From positions 1 to 42,665 of the IMG/VR virus record IMGVR_UViG_3300000956_000028: DNA of 42,665 nt; one strand, given 5' to 3'. The position numbers and the translations under genes are program-made. Origin of the DNA: a virus. Shown here piece by piece: positions 22,617-31,278 of the stretch. The notes below the pieces were generated by a model. The model was not told the DNA's origin, did no database searches, and worked only from the letters and a program-made list of their open reading frames with translations. Within the stretch, counting starts at the first letter, position 1; every line of letters starts with the position of its first letter.

Positions 22617-23809
22617 CGTTGGGGTGCCTTTCTGCCCCTGGACCTTCGGATCTTGGGCTTTGGTGCTGCTACTCCCTTAGCACCTCCGCGAGGTCTGATC
22701 TTCCGCAGATGACCATAGGAGGCCGCTTCAATACCTAGAGGAATCGTAAACTTGCGCAGGCGGATGTAGGCATTAACATCCCCGCTGTTCAGTCTTACGA
22801 TATCATTCTCTTCCAGCATGGGAACAGGAGTGCCGTTCCACTGTGCGTCGTATCCACTTAGGAGATATGAGTTCAACTTGCTAGTTGCCAAAGCCTTAGC
22901 TTCCGCAGCTGTATTGATCGAGTCATCTTGAATACTCTCGAAGATATACCGAGGTACCCCATTCCGGCCCAGGCGGTAAGGCGACAGGGGGTGATTCCTA
23001 GGCGCGGTGGCAACGTACTTGATGTTGGTCTTAGCCTTCTTAGGCTTAGCACCAATGACTTCCACTACGTTCTTAATCTCCGATAGGTCGTAGTCAACCT
23101 GGGGTCGCTCTGTCACAAACTTGTCGTCGAAAGTGAACACTGCTTTAGCCCCAACTCGCTTACGCATCGTTGCAACGCCGCGGCCATCATAGAAGAGCTC
23201 GTAACCCATACCCGAAGCAAGGTTCTTAGCTATAGTCCAGGGGACTTTCTCCCTAGTCAACTTGAGGTCGTTAGGTAGCTTGGCAGACAAGCTAGGGATG
23301 TTCATCCGACCCTCGCCGATGCGCCACCTCAGAATGTCTTTGATCACATCCGTCTTGCGTGCATTCTTACGATAGGTCTTAGCAATCCACAAGTTCTGCA
23401 GAGAAAGAGATTCCTTACCCACGCACTTCAAGTACAAGAAGGTATCGTCTCGGTTAACGTCGTCAATTGGGCCAGTAAATACCGGGATGTTGTAGGTCTG
23501 AGTGCGAGTAGGGTTCTGTACCGTGTAGACCACGCTGATCATGTCAGCGATAAATACCGAAGTAGAACTAGCAGTATCTGGGTCCACGTGAATTCTGCGC
23601 TGAGGGTCAAACAGAGTCAGATCCAAGCTTCGGGTGATATCCGAGCTCTCATCGATTGATACACCCCCAGAAACGAATTGCTTACTGATGTCCTGCTTGT
23701 ACTCATGCTGCAGTGTCATCAGACGAATGTTGATGTGGATGAAATGGGGCGACCTCAACAGAACAATGAGGCTATTCATCTCAGACTGAGTCAAACCCAA
23801 GTTGATCAT
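22613..23809 (-). CDS. Tail-hub / baseplate-type minor tail protein (ReqiPepy6 gp37-like)
   Basis: 398 residues from ATG 23809, which overlaps the upstream stop by ATGA; a TTG four codons upstream is less likely. RSLDLTLFDPQRRIHVDPDT, a following strand with the IPVFTGPIDDVNRDD motif and a helix-rich middle are typical of siphovirus tail-hub proteins that form the ring between the tail tube and tip. The C-terminus is basic (KPKIRRSRGRKAPQR). It directly follows the DNRLRE/FnIII tail protein and precedes the fibre. Confidence 0.7.
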   Translation of the reverse strand: MINLGLTQSEMNSLIVLLRSPHFIHINIRLMTLQHEYKQDISKQFVSGGVSIDESSDITRSLDLTLFDPQRRIHVDPDTASSTSVFIADMISVVYTVQNPTRTQTYNIPVFTGPIDDVNRDDTFLYLKCVGKESLSLQNLWIAKTYRKNARKTDVIKDILRWRIGEGRMNIPSLSAKLPNDLKLTREKVPWTIAKNLASGMGYELFYDGRGVATMRKRVGAKAVFTFDDKFVTERPQVDYDLSEIKNVVEVIGAKPKKAKTNIKYVATAPRNHPLSPYRLGRNGVPRYIFESIQDDSINTAAEAKALATSKLNSYLLSGYDAQWNGTPVPMLEENDIVRLNSGDVNAYIRLRKFTIPLGIEAASYGHLRKIRPRGGAKGVAAPKPKIRRSRGRKAPQR

Positions 23810-25644
23810 AGCTTCACCCAATCAAAGCTGGCAACATAGAGGACGGTTCCGTTCTTAACTCTGGAGTCGATCTGCATGTTGTACGCAGCAACGGTCAAGG
23901 CCTCATCGCCGATGTAAAGAACCAACGGAGTGCCCGGCTGAGCTCTCATCGACATGAACCGAGACTTCATCATCTTGGCAGTTACTCCGTCTAGGACTCC
24001 GTCAGCAAAGACCCCGCTGACTGAGCCCCCTTCTCCACCGAGGCGCTGGGTAATCAGGATGGGAGGTCCATTCAAAACCTCGATTACGTCCTGAACATCC
24101 AGATGCTCTCGAGTTCGTTCCGTGTTGAGGAACATGACCGGGTCCACACCCTTGGGGCGAGAGAGGAAGGTCGAGAACCTACGAATCTGCATAGATCCGG
24201 ACATTGGGGAGGGCTGACCATGGAGCATGCCCGCCACCGCCATCACCCGGTATCTCAAGGGCTTGTACTGGGGTGCAGTCCCGTCATCGTAGGAATAGCC
24301 ATCCCCATCAAGGAGTAGGGATCCTACCTCCTCATCAACGATGTCCCAGGTAACTCCATCATCCTCGCTTCGCTGGATCTCCCAGGCGTCAGGGGTAGTA
24401 CCGACTGGGGTCCAGTGCAGGTGAGCCACTGGCTTAAACATGTCGCTCACAGCAGTAAGGGTGGTTACAGGACTAGCTGTAGAGTAGTACAGGATGTTGA
24501 GGTCAGACATTACCGCCTGGACGTACACCGGCTGACCGGGCAAAGCTACTCTGGCCTTGTCGTCATAGATGCGCAGAGTAATACGCCAGAGATCGTCGTC
24601 ATCCTTGTCAATGATGCCGAACGGAATACCCTGAGCGGTAGCAGTCGAGGTGATCTTGCCAGAGGTCCAGAGGATATTGCTTGGGTCGGACTCTCGTGAA
24701 ACAAAGACTTGAAAAGCTCGCTGAGTACCTGAGAAGGTCCATGAGACTGAAGGGCTAGCGGAATAGATACCGCCAGTTTCTCCGTCTAGCTCGAAGCTGG
24801 TAATGGAGCCCTTGGGTTCATAGCCGAACTGCACTGCATTGGCCCAGGGTGACCACAGCCCGCTATCATCCTTTACCCTGACTCGCCACCATGCCAGAGC
24901 TCCCGAAGCTAGACCAGGATAACCAGCCGCTCCAGTGTCCAATCGAGGTTCGCTCGTAGCAACCTCACCAGAATTCCACTCAGCGGTACCAGCATTGACG
25001 ATCGCCTCAGTCGACCCGATCTGAACCTGGACAGCTACCAGGTCGTCATTGCCGCCCGGGTCATTGTAAGTGAACGTCACCGTCGGTGTGGGATCCTCAA
25101 CGAAGAGGCCTCCCGTCGGGTTCAACCGCTCGGGCTCATCTGGGTAAGTCGCCCACTCAATCTCCATGTATGGGCGGTTGGCTGAACTCGCCGCGTTGGA
25201 GGAGTAGAATGTACGGTCACTGGTCGAGGTGGTACGAAGGCTGAATCCATACCAGGGAGCAGCCCCATCAGCAACAAGCTGAACAGATGCAGTAACATCC
25301 CATTCCCACCAAGTACCCTTCGGCGGGCTGGACTTTGTGACGTTGGTGCCACCAGTAACTGCAGGCTGCTGATTCCAAGTAACCTTGTTATTCTGCCAGT
25401 TCTCAGTGATACGGTGGGCACTGATGGTTACTGAACCGGAGATGGCTACTTCCTGGCGCACAAACAGCTTAGCGCTAATGATCGTAACCCCGAGAGGGAA
25501 AGGCTTCGATGGCACCATGAAGATACGCTTGTTGGCCGACGACCGAGCACTAACCCAGAGGTGGGCTGACCCAGGGTAGACCGTATTCGGCCTTTCCTGG
25601 TTGGCGTAACTGTCTACTGGCGAACGAACGATTACTTTGACCAT
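23806..25644 (-). CDS. Minor tail protein with DNRLRE-like and fibronectin-type domains, 612 aa
   Basis: Residues 1-165 form a beta-sandwich resembling DNRLRE/CBM-like domains: AKLFVRQEVAISGSVTISAH, ENWQNNKVTWNQQPA, WWEWDVTASVQLV and PYMEIEWA. Residues 170-470 contain fibronectin-III-like units (PERLNPTGGLFVEDPTPTVT; WWRVRVKDDSGLWSPWANAV; LHWTPVGTTPDAWEIQRSED). The last 140 residues (FLSRPKGVDPVMFLNTERTR ...) are a separate domain. Such proteins sit at the distal tail and may bind cell-surface glycans. The gene overlaps the tape-measure stop by one base. Confidence 0.75.
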   Translation of the reverse strand: MVKVIVRSPVDSYANQERPNTVYPGSAHLWVSARSSANKRIFMVPSKPFPLGVTIISAKLFVRQEVAISGSVTISAHRITENWQNNKVTWNQQPAVTGGTNVTKSSPPKGTWWEWDVTASVQLVADGAAPWYGFSLRTTSTSDRTFYSSNAASSANRPYMEIEWATYPDEPERLNPTGGLFVEDPTPTVTFTYNDPGGNDDLVAVQVQIGSTEAIVNAGTAEWNSGEVATSEPRLDTGAAGYPGLASGALAWWRVRVKDDSGLWSPWANAVQFGYEPKGSITSFELDGETGGIYSASPSVSWTFSGTQRAFQVFVSRESDPSNILWTSGKITSTATAQGIPFGIIDKDDDDLWRITLRIYDDKARVALPGQPVYVQAVMSDLNILYYSTASPVTTLTAVSDMFKPVAHLHWTPVGTTPDAWEIQRSEDDGVTWDIVDEEVGSLLLDGDGYSYDDGTAPQYKPLRYRVMAVAGMLHGQPSPMSGSMQIRRFSTFLSRPKGVDPVMFLNTERTREHLDVQDVIEVLNGPPILITQRLGGEGGSVSGVFADGVLDGVTAKMMKSRFMSMRAQPGTPLVLYIGDEALTVAAYNMQIDSRVKNGTVLYVASFDWVKL

Positions 25645-28475
25645 CAGCGATTCATCCTTGCTAGTGTGTCCTCGTAGTCAGCTTCAGCATCATCCTCATC
25701 CTCAGCAACCCCAGAGATGAAGGCTCGACCACTTCGGTCAAGAGTCAACTGGCCCTGTACCAGTCGCGAGGAACCAGAGCTGCCACCCTTGTCGGTTTCA
25801 ACTCGAACCGTCTGCTGAGCCGGCGTCATATGGGCCGCGGCACGAGCCGTAGCTCCTGCAACATCAACTGCAGAAACTGTTGTGCCCTGGGTACCGAGAG
25901 TGTTGGATACCCACTTCTTACCCAGTCGCTGAACCTCCATGGTCTGGCGAGCCAGGTTTTTGGTTTCCTTGTCCATCGTGTCGCCCATCTGGAACATGTG
26001 CTTCTCAATGAACGACGGGGAGTGAATACCCAGGCCATCCTTGAAACCGTCCCAGAGGCCTCCTGCAAAGCCTTGAGCAGCACTGAATGCTTGAGAAATG
26101 GCATCCTGGAATGCAGAGATACACTGTCCAACAATACCGGATACCGTACCGGGCAGATCTTGGATAGTATTGATCAGGCCATCACGGAACCCTTGAGCAA
26201 AGCTACGAGCAGCCGCAATAGCTCTCGGAATAAATCTGGCAATAGCACTAACAATGCGCATCATCAAAGCTAGTACGTTAGCAGGCAGGTTGCGGATACC
26301 GTTAATCAAGCCTCGAGCGATCCGAGGGGCATTCGCGATTACCCAACCAATAGCCCGAGTCACTGCAGAGATGACAGCTAGGGTCATTCGGATGAAGATG
26401 GCTCGAACACGAGTCGGCAGGGAGATCAAGAATCTAACAATGCCCGTAATCAAGCGACCCGCTAGGCTCCACATCTTCTGCTGGAACTGCAACCAGAGTC
26501 TAATTGCATAACCAATGGCGAGACCGATGAAGTACCCGATCTTGGGAGCAAGCTGGGCGAAACCTCGACCAATCCAGGCTACAACTCGTAGTGCAATCAA
26601 CAGCAGCTTACCGGGCAGGGTAATGAATCTAGCCACTATGAGATTGATGATTGCCCCGAAAGCCGCACCAGCAACTGCGCCCAGATTACGGAAGGTAAAG
26701 ACCTCACGCAACTGTGCGAACAGGCCAGCAAGCGCTCCCGCAAGCTTCCCAGGTAGTGATAGGACCGAGCGGATGATCTGGAGGGTGAATGATGCGATAT
26801 CAGCAGCCAAGTTCTTGAAGATCTCTCCGGGCGAGTCACCTAGCTCGGAGAAGTACTTGATGATCTGCTTGATTGCATCCCACACCCACTGGGCTGCTAC
26901 CTTGATTGGCTCAACTACGAACTTGTTGATAAACTCTCGGAAGGGTGCTACCTTCTTGTACAAGAACACGAAAGCAGCCACGAGGCCGATAATCGCAAGA
27001 GCGATCCAACCCCAGATGGGAATAGCGGCAAGTAGGGCAACCAGACCTCCGCCACCCATCGCCCCACTGACGGCAAGCCAGATAAGACGTAGAGCAGTGA
27101 ATGCTGCGCGAACCTTGCCCAAGGCACGGAACAAAATCACGAATACCTTGGCTATCATAGTTACCATCTTCCAAAGGAACTTGAATGCCGCCCCAAAGCG
27201 GATCATGAATCCAATGAATCTGATGATACTACCAATGACGATGTTCAACGTACCCATCAGCAGCAGAGCAACTGCGATGTAAGCCACCGTTTGTACAATG
27301 GCCTTCTGGGTACTCTCAGGAAGTCGACCGTAAGCCTGAACAAGCTTGGTCAGTGCCTGGACCCAACCCCGCAGCGTCTCCTGGAAGGGGCCACCCGACT
27401 GAATCATCAGTGTCTGGATGTTGCCCTTGAGAATCTCAATGTCACCAGAGAGGTTATCGAGTCGAGCAGACGCAACGTCAGCAGCCTTGGTGTGGGACAT
27501 AGCTTCCCACATCTCGTCGAAACCCTTAGCACCCTCGTTGGTGAGGGTGACTGCGGCACCAAGGGCTCGGTTGTTGAAGAGCTGACGGAGAAGAACCGTC
27601 TTCTGCTGATTGCTAAAGCCCTTCAGGGAGTTCTGCAGAATCTGGAAGACTTGAGGCAACGGCTTCAGGTTGCCCTGTAGGTCGTAGAACTTGTTTGAAC
27701 CGTCCTCCGTCAGAATGCCCATAGTCTTCAGGGCTTCCTGAGCAGGACCAGTTACACCCGGCAGAGATACCAACATCTGTCGGAGTGAAGTACCAGCGGT
27801 CGAGCCTCGAATACCTGCGTTGGCAAGCAGGGCAAGGGCTGTCGCGGTATCTTCGAAAGTCTGGTTGTTCTGGTTAGCAATACCACCAGCATACTTCAGT
27901 GAAACACCCAGGTCAGTGATATCTGCGATAGATGCGTTAGCAGCACCAGCCAAGATATCAACCATGCGAGAAGCCTGGTCAGCACCTTGCTCAAACTGGC
28001 TGAGCGTAGAGATGATGATCTGACCAGCCTGGTCCAGAGGGATGTCAGCCGCAGCACCGAGTGCGGTCATCGCCTCGCCGACGCCGTTCATAATCTGCTC
28101 GGTGGTAACACCAGCCTTACCGAGCTCGATCAGGCCATCGGCAATCTGGTCTGCTGAGTAGATGGTATCCTGAGCCAACTTCAGCGCAAACTTGCTGACA
28201 TTGTCAAGCTGATCCGCGGTAGCACCGCTAACGGCACCAAAGAAGTCCATCTTACGCTCGAACTCAGCAGCCGCGGTGACCATCTTGCCTAGCGCATAGA
28301 CAAGGCCACCCCCGACAAGCGCCATGTTCTGGCCAGAGGTAATGAACGCATCAGAGGATCCACGCAAAGCGTAGAGGGTACGGGCATTCTCAGCACGCAC
28401 TGTAGCGTAAGCAGCCACAGCCTGACGAACATCGAGACGAATCTGCCCAGAGATTGCGCCTAGCGTGCCTGGCAT
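25644..28475 (-). CDS. Tape measure protein
   Basis: 943 residues with AGGAGGT seven bases before ATG 28475. The N-terminal half is the TP901-type tape-measure domain: VGGGLVYALGKMVTAAAEFE, ALGAAADIPLDQAGQIIIST and NAGIRGSTAGTSLRQMLVSL. The middle has several long hydrophobic segments (e.g. AIVQTVAYIAVALLLMGTLN and VALLAAIPIWGWIALAIIGL) that could enter the host membrane during DNA ejection. The C-terminal part has amphipathic helices and ends acidic. At about 0.15 nm per residue (general rule) the tail should be about 140 nm long. Confidence 0.95.
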   Translation of the reverse strand: MPGTLGAISGQIRLDVRQAVAAYATVRAENARTLYALRGSSDAFITSGQNMALVGGGLVYALGKMVTAAAEFERKMDFFGAVSGATADQLDNVSKFALKLAQDTIYSADQIADGLIELGKAGVTTEQIMNGVGEAMTALGAAADIPLDQAGQIIISTLSQFEQGADQASRMVDILAGAANASIADITDLGVSLKYAGGIANQNNQTFEDTATALALLANAGIRGSTAGTSLRQMLVSLPGVTGPAQEALKTMGILTEDGSNKFYDLQGNLKPLPQVFQILQNSLKGFSNQQKTVLLRQLFNNRALGAAVTLTNEGAKGFDEMWEAMSHTKAADVASARLDNLSGDIEILKGNIQTLMIQSGGPFQETLRGWVQALTKLVQAYGRLPESTQKAIVQTVAYIAVALLLMGTLNIVIGSIIRFIGFMIRFGAAFKFLWKMVTMIAKVFVILFRALGKVRAAFTALRLIWLAVSGAMGGGGLVALLAAIPIWGWIALAIIGLVAAFVFLYKKVAPFREFINKFVVEPIKVAAQWVWDAIKQIIKYFSELGDSPGEIFKNLAADIASFTLQIIRSVLSLPGKLAGALAGLFAQLREVFTFRNLGAVAGAAFGAIINLIVARFITLPGKLLLIALRVVAWIGRGFAQLAPKIGYFIGLAIGYAIRLWLQFQQKMWSLAGRLITGIVRFLISLPTRVRAIFIRMTLAVISAVTRAIGWVIANAPRIARGLINGIRNLPANVLALMMRIVSAIARFIPRAIAAARSFAQGFRDGLINTIQDLPGTVSGIVGQCISAFQDAISQAFSAAQGFAGGLWDGFKDGLGIHSPSFIEKHMFQMGDTMDKETKNLARQTMEVQRLGKKWVSNTLGTQGTTVSAVDVAGATARAAAHMTPAQQTVRVETDKGGSSGSSRLVQGQLTLDRSGRAFISGVAEDEDDAEADYEDTLARMNR

Positions 28476-28486
28476 GCCCGTACCTC

Positions 28487-29291
28487 CTACTTGAACATCG
28501 CGGCCGGGTCAGCAAACCCGGCATTGCTCTTCTTCTCCCCCGAGCCGAGAATCTGACTGAGGAGTCGCTCGCGTGCAGCCTGAGCTTTGCGTTCACCCTT
28601 GCTCGGCTTTTGTCCTACCTTCTCAAGTTGACCCTCTACTGTAGTACCAAAGTAGACGATCGCCTCATCCAGGCAGTATGCTTCGTAGGAATCAGCTTCC
28701 AGACCCAGCAGGGAGCTTGGCCGCTGCTTCAACACCTTGGCCTTGCTCCACAGCAACCAGCTGTTGCTTGGCTTCTTCACGAAACTTGGCAACATCGTCT
28801 GTGCCTCCGGAGGCCCACTGGAAGAGGAACATCTTGTCCTCGTCTTCCATCTCATCGACGTAGAGCAAGTCGTCGTGTCGCAGGTCCTCGACATCATCAA
28901 GCTCGGCGCCGGGGTGGGTCTGGTTCCACACCAACCGGTCCTGCTCGGAAGGGATCATGTGTACCTTCGGTTCGAGCAGGACTGCACAGACGACTTGGTT
29001 GACCATGTCGTACATGTCCTCGATCATGGAGAGGTCGACCTGGCCGTCCTTGCCTCCGACGATCTTGGCGATGTCCGCGCCCTGGCCCTTGGAGAGTGCT
29101 TCCTCGACAATGGGCAGAAGAGCGTTGGGGATGTTGCCCTCGGTAATGAACGCGCGGACTGACGTTCGCTTGGCCTTGACATTCAGCCCAGACGGCAAGC
29201 TGAGGATGCGGCCACTGTTCTTCTTCTTGAAGTCTTGCGGGGATGCTACCTTCGGTGAGGTAGACTTGGATGTAGACTTGGATCCAGCCAT
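28487..29291 (-). CDS. Tail assembly chaperone, frameshifted long form (G-T)
   Basis: The 199-residue frame (gene G) overlaps a second frame that is open from about 28900 to the stop at 28487 and carries a conserved-looking helical sequence (LEADSYEAYCLDEAIVYFGT...). The pair has the standard layout of siphovirus tail chaperones just upstream of the tape measure. The second frame is +1 (or -2) relative to the first, not the common -1. A plausible site is GGG-T at 28706-28703, five codons before the short stop; a shift there gives a fusion of about 267 residues. The shift site is an inference. Confidence 0.75.
28692..29291 (-). CDS. Tail assembly chaperone, short form (G)
   Basis: 199 residues from ATG 29291 with AGGAGG 8 bases upstream. 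A Lys/Ser/Thr-rich start (SKSTSKSTSPK) precedes a globular helical part (LNVKAKRTSVRAFITEGNIP) with the acidic segment MEDEDKMFLFQWASGGTDDV, and it ends LPAGSGS. In siphoviruses this protein, alone and as a frameshifted G-T fusion, coats the tape measure until the tail tube polymerises. Its position between the major tail protein and the tape measure is the usual one. Confidence 0.85.
   Translation of the reverse strand: MAGSKSTSKSTSPKVASPQDFKKKNSGRILSLPSGLNVKAKRTSVRAFITEGNIPNALLPIVEEALSKGQGADIAKIVGGKDGQVDLSMIEDMYDMVNQVVCAVLLEPKVHMIPSEQDRLVWNQTHPGAELDDVEDLRHDDLLYVDEMEDEDKMFLFQWASGGTDDVAKFREEAKQQLVAVEQGQGVEAAAKLPAGSGS
28703..28706 (-). other. Candidate programmed +1 frameshift site (GGG-T)
   Basis: Reading leftward the codons are GCT GGG TCT GGA AGC TGA. 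A slip of one base forward at GGG (to GGT) moves the ribosome into the second chaperone frame, giving ...PAG-LEADSYEAY. A -2 slip elsewhere in the overlap (28692-28900) is the alternative. No classical XXXYYYZ -1 site fits, because the downstream frame is the wrong one for -1. Confidence 0.45.
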
Positions 29292-29330
29292 GATCGGGCC
29301 CTCCTGGGGGTCTGTGTTGTTGATCTGGTC

Positions 29331-29891
29331 TTATGACCAGGTGGTCGAGATGGCGGTGGCCGTCTCGTTCTGCACGAAGTCGTACAGCTTGTTGGTCGGT
29401 GAACCGCCGGTGGTATCACCGAAGCCGTGACCGGATGCCGAGGTGACGAAGAATGACCCGTTGGCGAACTCACCCTCGAGACTGTCGTCCGCCTTGCATC
29501 GCCAGACCTTGCCGTGAACGTCACCGCCCGAGTCCGAGATGGCCTGACCTCGTACGTGGAAGTACGGCCGGGCTTCGGTGGCGAGCTTGGAGTAGGTCTT
29601 CACCTGGGCCGGGGTCACGCCGGTCTCGGCAATGGTGCCGCCAGCCATGACCTTGTAGGCCTCGAAGGAGATACCGCCGGCTTCCAGCTCCCACTCGACG
29701 GTGGGACCAGAGCCGTGAGTCGCGGCGACGACATCGTCACCTCGGAGCTCCTCGAAGTCCTCGTTCTCGCTGAAGCTGAAGGTCTGAGCGACCGGGAGAT
29801 CGACGCCAGTGCCAACCACGCCAGCATCGCTGATCGGGTAAACCTTGACGTCACGAAGCCCGAACGGCAACGGATGGTTGGTAAGAGCCAT
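29331..29891 (-). CDS. Major tail (tube) protein
   Basis: 186 residues from ATG 29891 (AAAGGA site). The longer frame to 29963 lies in the preceding gene. MALTNHPLPFGLRDVKVYPI opens a beta-barrel type protein with SFSENEDFEELRGDD and GSGPTVEWELEAGGISFEAY, motifs of the actinophage tube protein group. It precedes the chaperones and tape measure as expected. Its high expression is suggested by GC-rich codon use. Confidence 0.85.
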   Translation of the reverse strand: MALTNHPLPFGLRDVKVYPISDAGVVGTGVDLPVAQTFSFSENEDFEELRGDDVVAATHGSGPTVEWELEAGGISFEAYKVMAGGTIAETGVTPAQVKTYSKLATEARPYFHVRGQAISDSGGDVHGKVWRCKADDSLEGEFANGSFFVTSASGHGFGDTTGGSPTNKLYDFVQNETATAISTTWS

Positions 29892-30090
29892 TGCTCTGTC
29901 CTTTCTGTTTGCGAGGCTCAGCGAAAGTCTTCGTTGAAACAACCTCGCCAGTCTGGATGTCAATGGTGTGGAGGGTTACCGTTCCCGGTTGGTGTCCACA
30001 CCGACGGCGCTTGCACTTGACTTCAAGCCACCGTTCGTCGGTCAGTCGGCCGTAGAGAGTGCCCTCGCATCTCAGATCCACCGTGCTCAT
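29851..30090 (-). CDS. Com-like zinc-ribbon protein, about 79 aa
   Basis: MSTVDLRCEGTLYGRLTDER then WLEVKCKRRRCGHQPGTVTL and IDIQTGEVV. The three cysteines with the C...L ... EVKC.R..C pattern recall Com-family zinc ribbons, known as translational regulators in phage Mu and as common small proteins next to tail genes. GTGAGG lies just before the ATG at 30090. The longer in-frame start at 30126 has no ribosome site. The C-terminus overlaps the start of the major tail protein by 41 bases. Function here is unknown. Confidence 0.55.
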   Translation of the reverse strand: MSTVDLRCEGTLYGRLTDERWLEVKCKRRRCGHQPGTVTLHTIDIQTGEVVSTKTFAEPRKQKGQSNGSYQPSVAVRAS

Positions 30091-30126
30091 CATCCTCACC
30101 GCTTCTCTAATCGCTTTGGGCGTCAT

Positions 30127-30221
30127 GCATGTTGAATGACTCGCGAGCGTTATGCCCCATCGATTGAGGAGAGCTTCAGGCCTTCCTCAGGTAGCTGCTC
30201 GCTCATCATGCGAGCGTCAGG
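30127..30221. other. Short spacer with hairpin
   Basis: 95 bases in the tail operon. Read leftward it has a hairpin, GCTCGC ATGATGA GCGAGC, and a possible 19-codon frame (30150-30209, MMSEQLPEEGLKLSSIDGA) without a good ribosome site. No promoter with a TTGAC-type -35 was seen. It may mark a processing or attenuation site. Confidence 0.3.
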
Positions 30222-30494
30222 TCACTTCGACTTATTCGCCGGAGTAGCCGTCTTCTCGGGGATGGAGTCCGTGGCGGCCTCTTCGCCGCTTTTGGCCTCC
30301 TCCTCTTCGGTAACCTCCTTGAAGCCCTCCCCCTTGAAGAGGTCGTGCTCCAGGAGAGCCTTGCCGAGCTCGTCCGAGACATCCGTGGGCTCGTTCTGCA
30401 TGAACTTCACCCCGGCATGGTCCACCTTGGCCTTCGCGAAGTCGGCCTTGCTGTACCCCCGCGAGTCAGAGGTACCGGTGTACATCACCTTCAT
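30222..30494 (-). CDS. Hypothetical head-tail region protein, 90 aa
   Basis: Begins MKVMYTGTSDSRGYSKADFA with a globular N-terminal part, then an acidic tail ending AATDSIPEKTATPANKSK. The sequence KADFAKAKVDHAGVKFMQNE resembles the small conserved proteins between the tail terminator and the tube protein in other actinophages. The start overlaps the tail-terminator gene by ATGA. Probably a structural or assembly factor. Confidence 0.6.
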   Translation of the reverse strand: MKVMYTGTSDSRGYSKADFAKAKVDHAGVKFMQNEPTDVSDELGKALLEHDLFKGEGFKEVTEEEEAKSGEEAATDSIPEKTATPANKSK

Positions 30495-30910
30495 GAGATG
30501 GTCACTCCCTTACTGATGATCGCCTGGAACCGGAGGTACCTGAAGATCGTGTTGTAGGTTTCATTGTTGAACTCTTGAGATGTCTCAAGCCACTGCACGG
30601 TCGTCAGGTTACTAGCCTTGTCCGACCCATTCACCAGCAGACCTTTCACAATGTCAAGGCCATCGTCAATCCTGGTGAAATCTGCGCCCTCGTCATGAAG
30701 CCAGACCTGGAAGTACTGCCGCTTACCAAAGCCCTCGTCCTCAGACGGAAGCATATCAGAGCTGTTACCCAGGCCATGGATAACGAAGGGTCGAAGTCCG
30801 TTGAAAGTGGTCTTGGTGAAACGGGGAAAGACTCGGCCGGTCGGGTCACCCTCAAGCCAAGTCTGAAGCTCAGTGCTGTCGGCGAGAGTCTGGTGCAACC
30901 AAGTTCGCAT
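30491..30910 (-). CDS. Putative tail terminator protein
   Basis: 139 residues with RTWLHQTLADSTELQTWLEG, RVFPRFTKTTFNGLRPFVIH, FQVWLHDEGADFTRIDD and IFRYLRFQAIISKGVTIS. An alpha/beta fold with a DUF3168-like order of helix-strand motifs and its location just after the HK97 gp10-like gene point to the ring that stops tail-tube growth. Family confidence is moderate. Confidence 0.6.
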   Translation of the reverse strand: MRTWLHQTLADSTELQTWLEGDPTGRVFPRFTKTTFNGLRPFVIHGLGNSSDMLPSEDEGFGKRQYFQVWLHDEGADFTRIDDGLDIVKGLLVNGSDKASNLTTVQWLETSQEFNNETYNTIFRYLRFQAIISKGVTIS

Positions 30911-31278
30911 CAGAAACCCTCTCCCATTGGGAAGACCCCGGAACCGGCAGACTGCATCACGCTAGCCGCCATCTTCTCGAGGGTAGGGAGGATGATCGCA
31001 TACTGACCATCTTGGATCAACTCGAGCCATTGACCGTAGTCAACTGAATGACCTAGCTCCAGGACAACTTCCCCGCCCTCCTCATACACGTCAGTGTAGA
31101 GGCCACTGCGAGCAGCACCAGTGCGATCAGCCCAAGGCGCACTGGCCTTAGCTTCCTGCTCAACTGCGAAAGCCGCCTGTCGAGTTCGCTCAGTGATGGT
31201 GGAGGCAACATTGGTCACGGCGTAGGCCAGTGCCGGGCTGATGGTATCGCGCTCAATCCAGACGCCCATCTTAGGCAT
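30910..31278 (-). CDS. HK97 gp10-like head-tail/tail completion protein
   Basis: 122 residues from ATG 31278, overlapping the upstream stop. It has an N-terminal helix and the HK97 gp10 pattern ERTRQAAFAVEQEAKASAPW ... DRTGAARSGLYTDV with GHSVDYGQWLE, and a C-terminal helix (ILPTLEKMAASVMQSAGSG). These proteins form a ring at the connector-tail joint. A GTG/ATG start further upstream (31302) is less likely. Confidence 0.7.
   Translation of the reverse strand: MPKMGVWIERDTISPALAYAVTNVASTITERTRQAAFAVEQEAKASAPWADRTGAARSGLYTDVYEEGGEVVLELGHSVDYGQWLELIQDGQYAIILPTLEKMAASVMQSAGSGVFPMGEGF

Noticed and set aside
26515-27282. A 255-codon plus-strand frame opposite the tape measure gene
   Set aside because: Antisense shadow of a helical alanine-rich region; no start signal and no credible protein features.
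28703-28706. A classical -1 XXXYYYZ frameshift in the chaperone genes
   Set aside because: The downstream frame is in the +1/-2 phase, so a -1 shift would not enter it.
30150-30209. A 19-codon minus-strand frame within the 30.1-kb spacer
   Set aside because: No good ribosome site and mostly part of a hairpin; kept only as a comment on the spacer.
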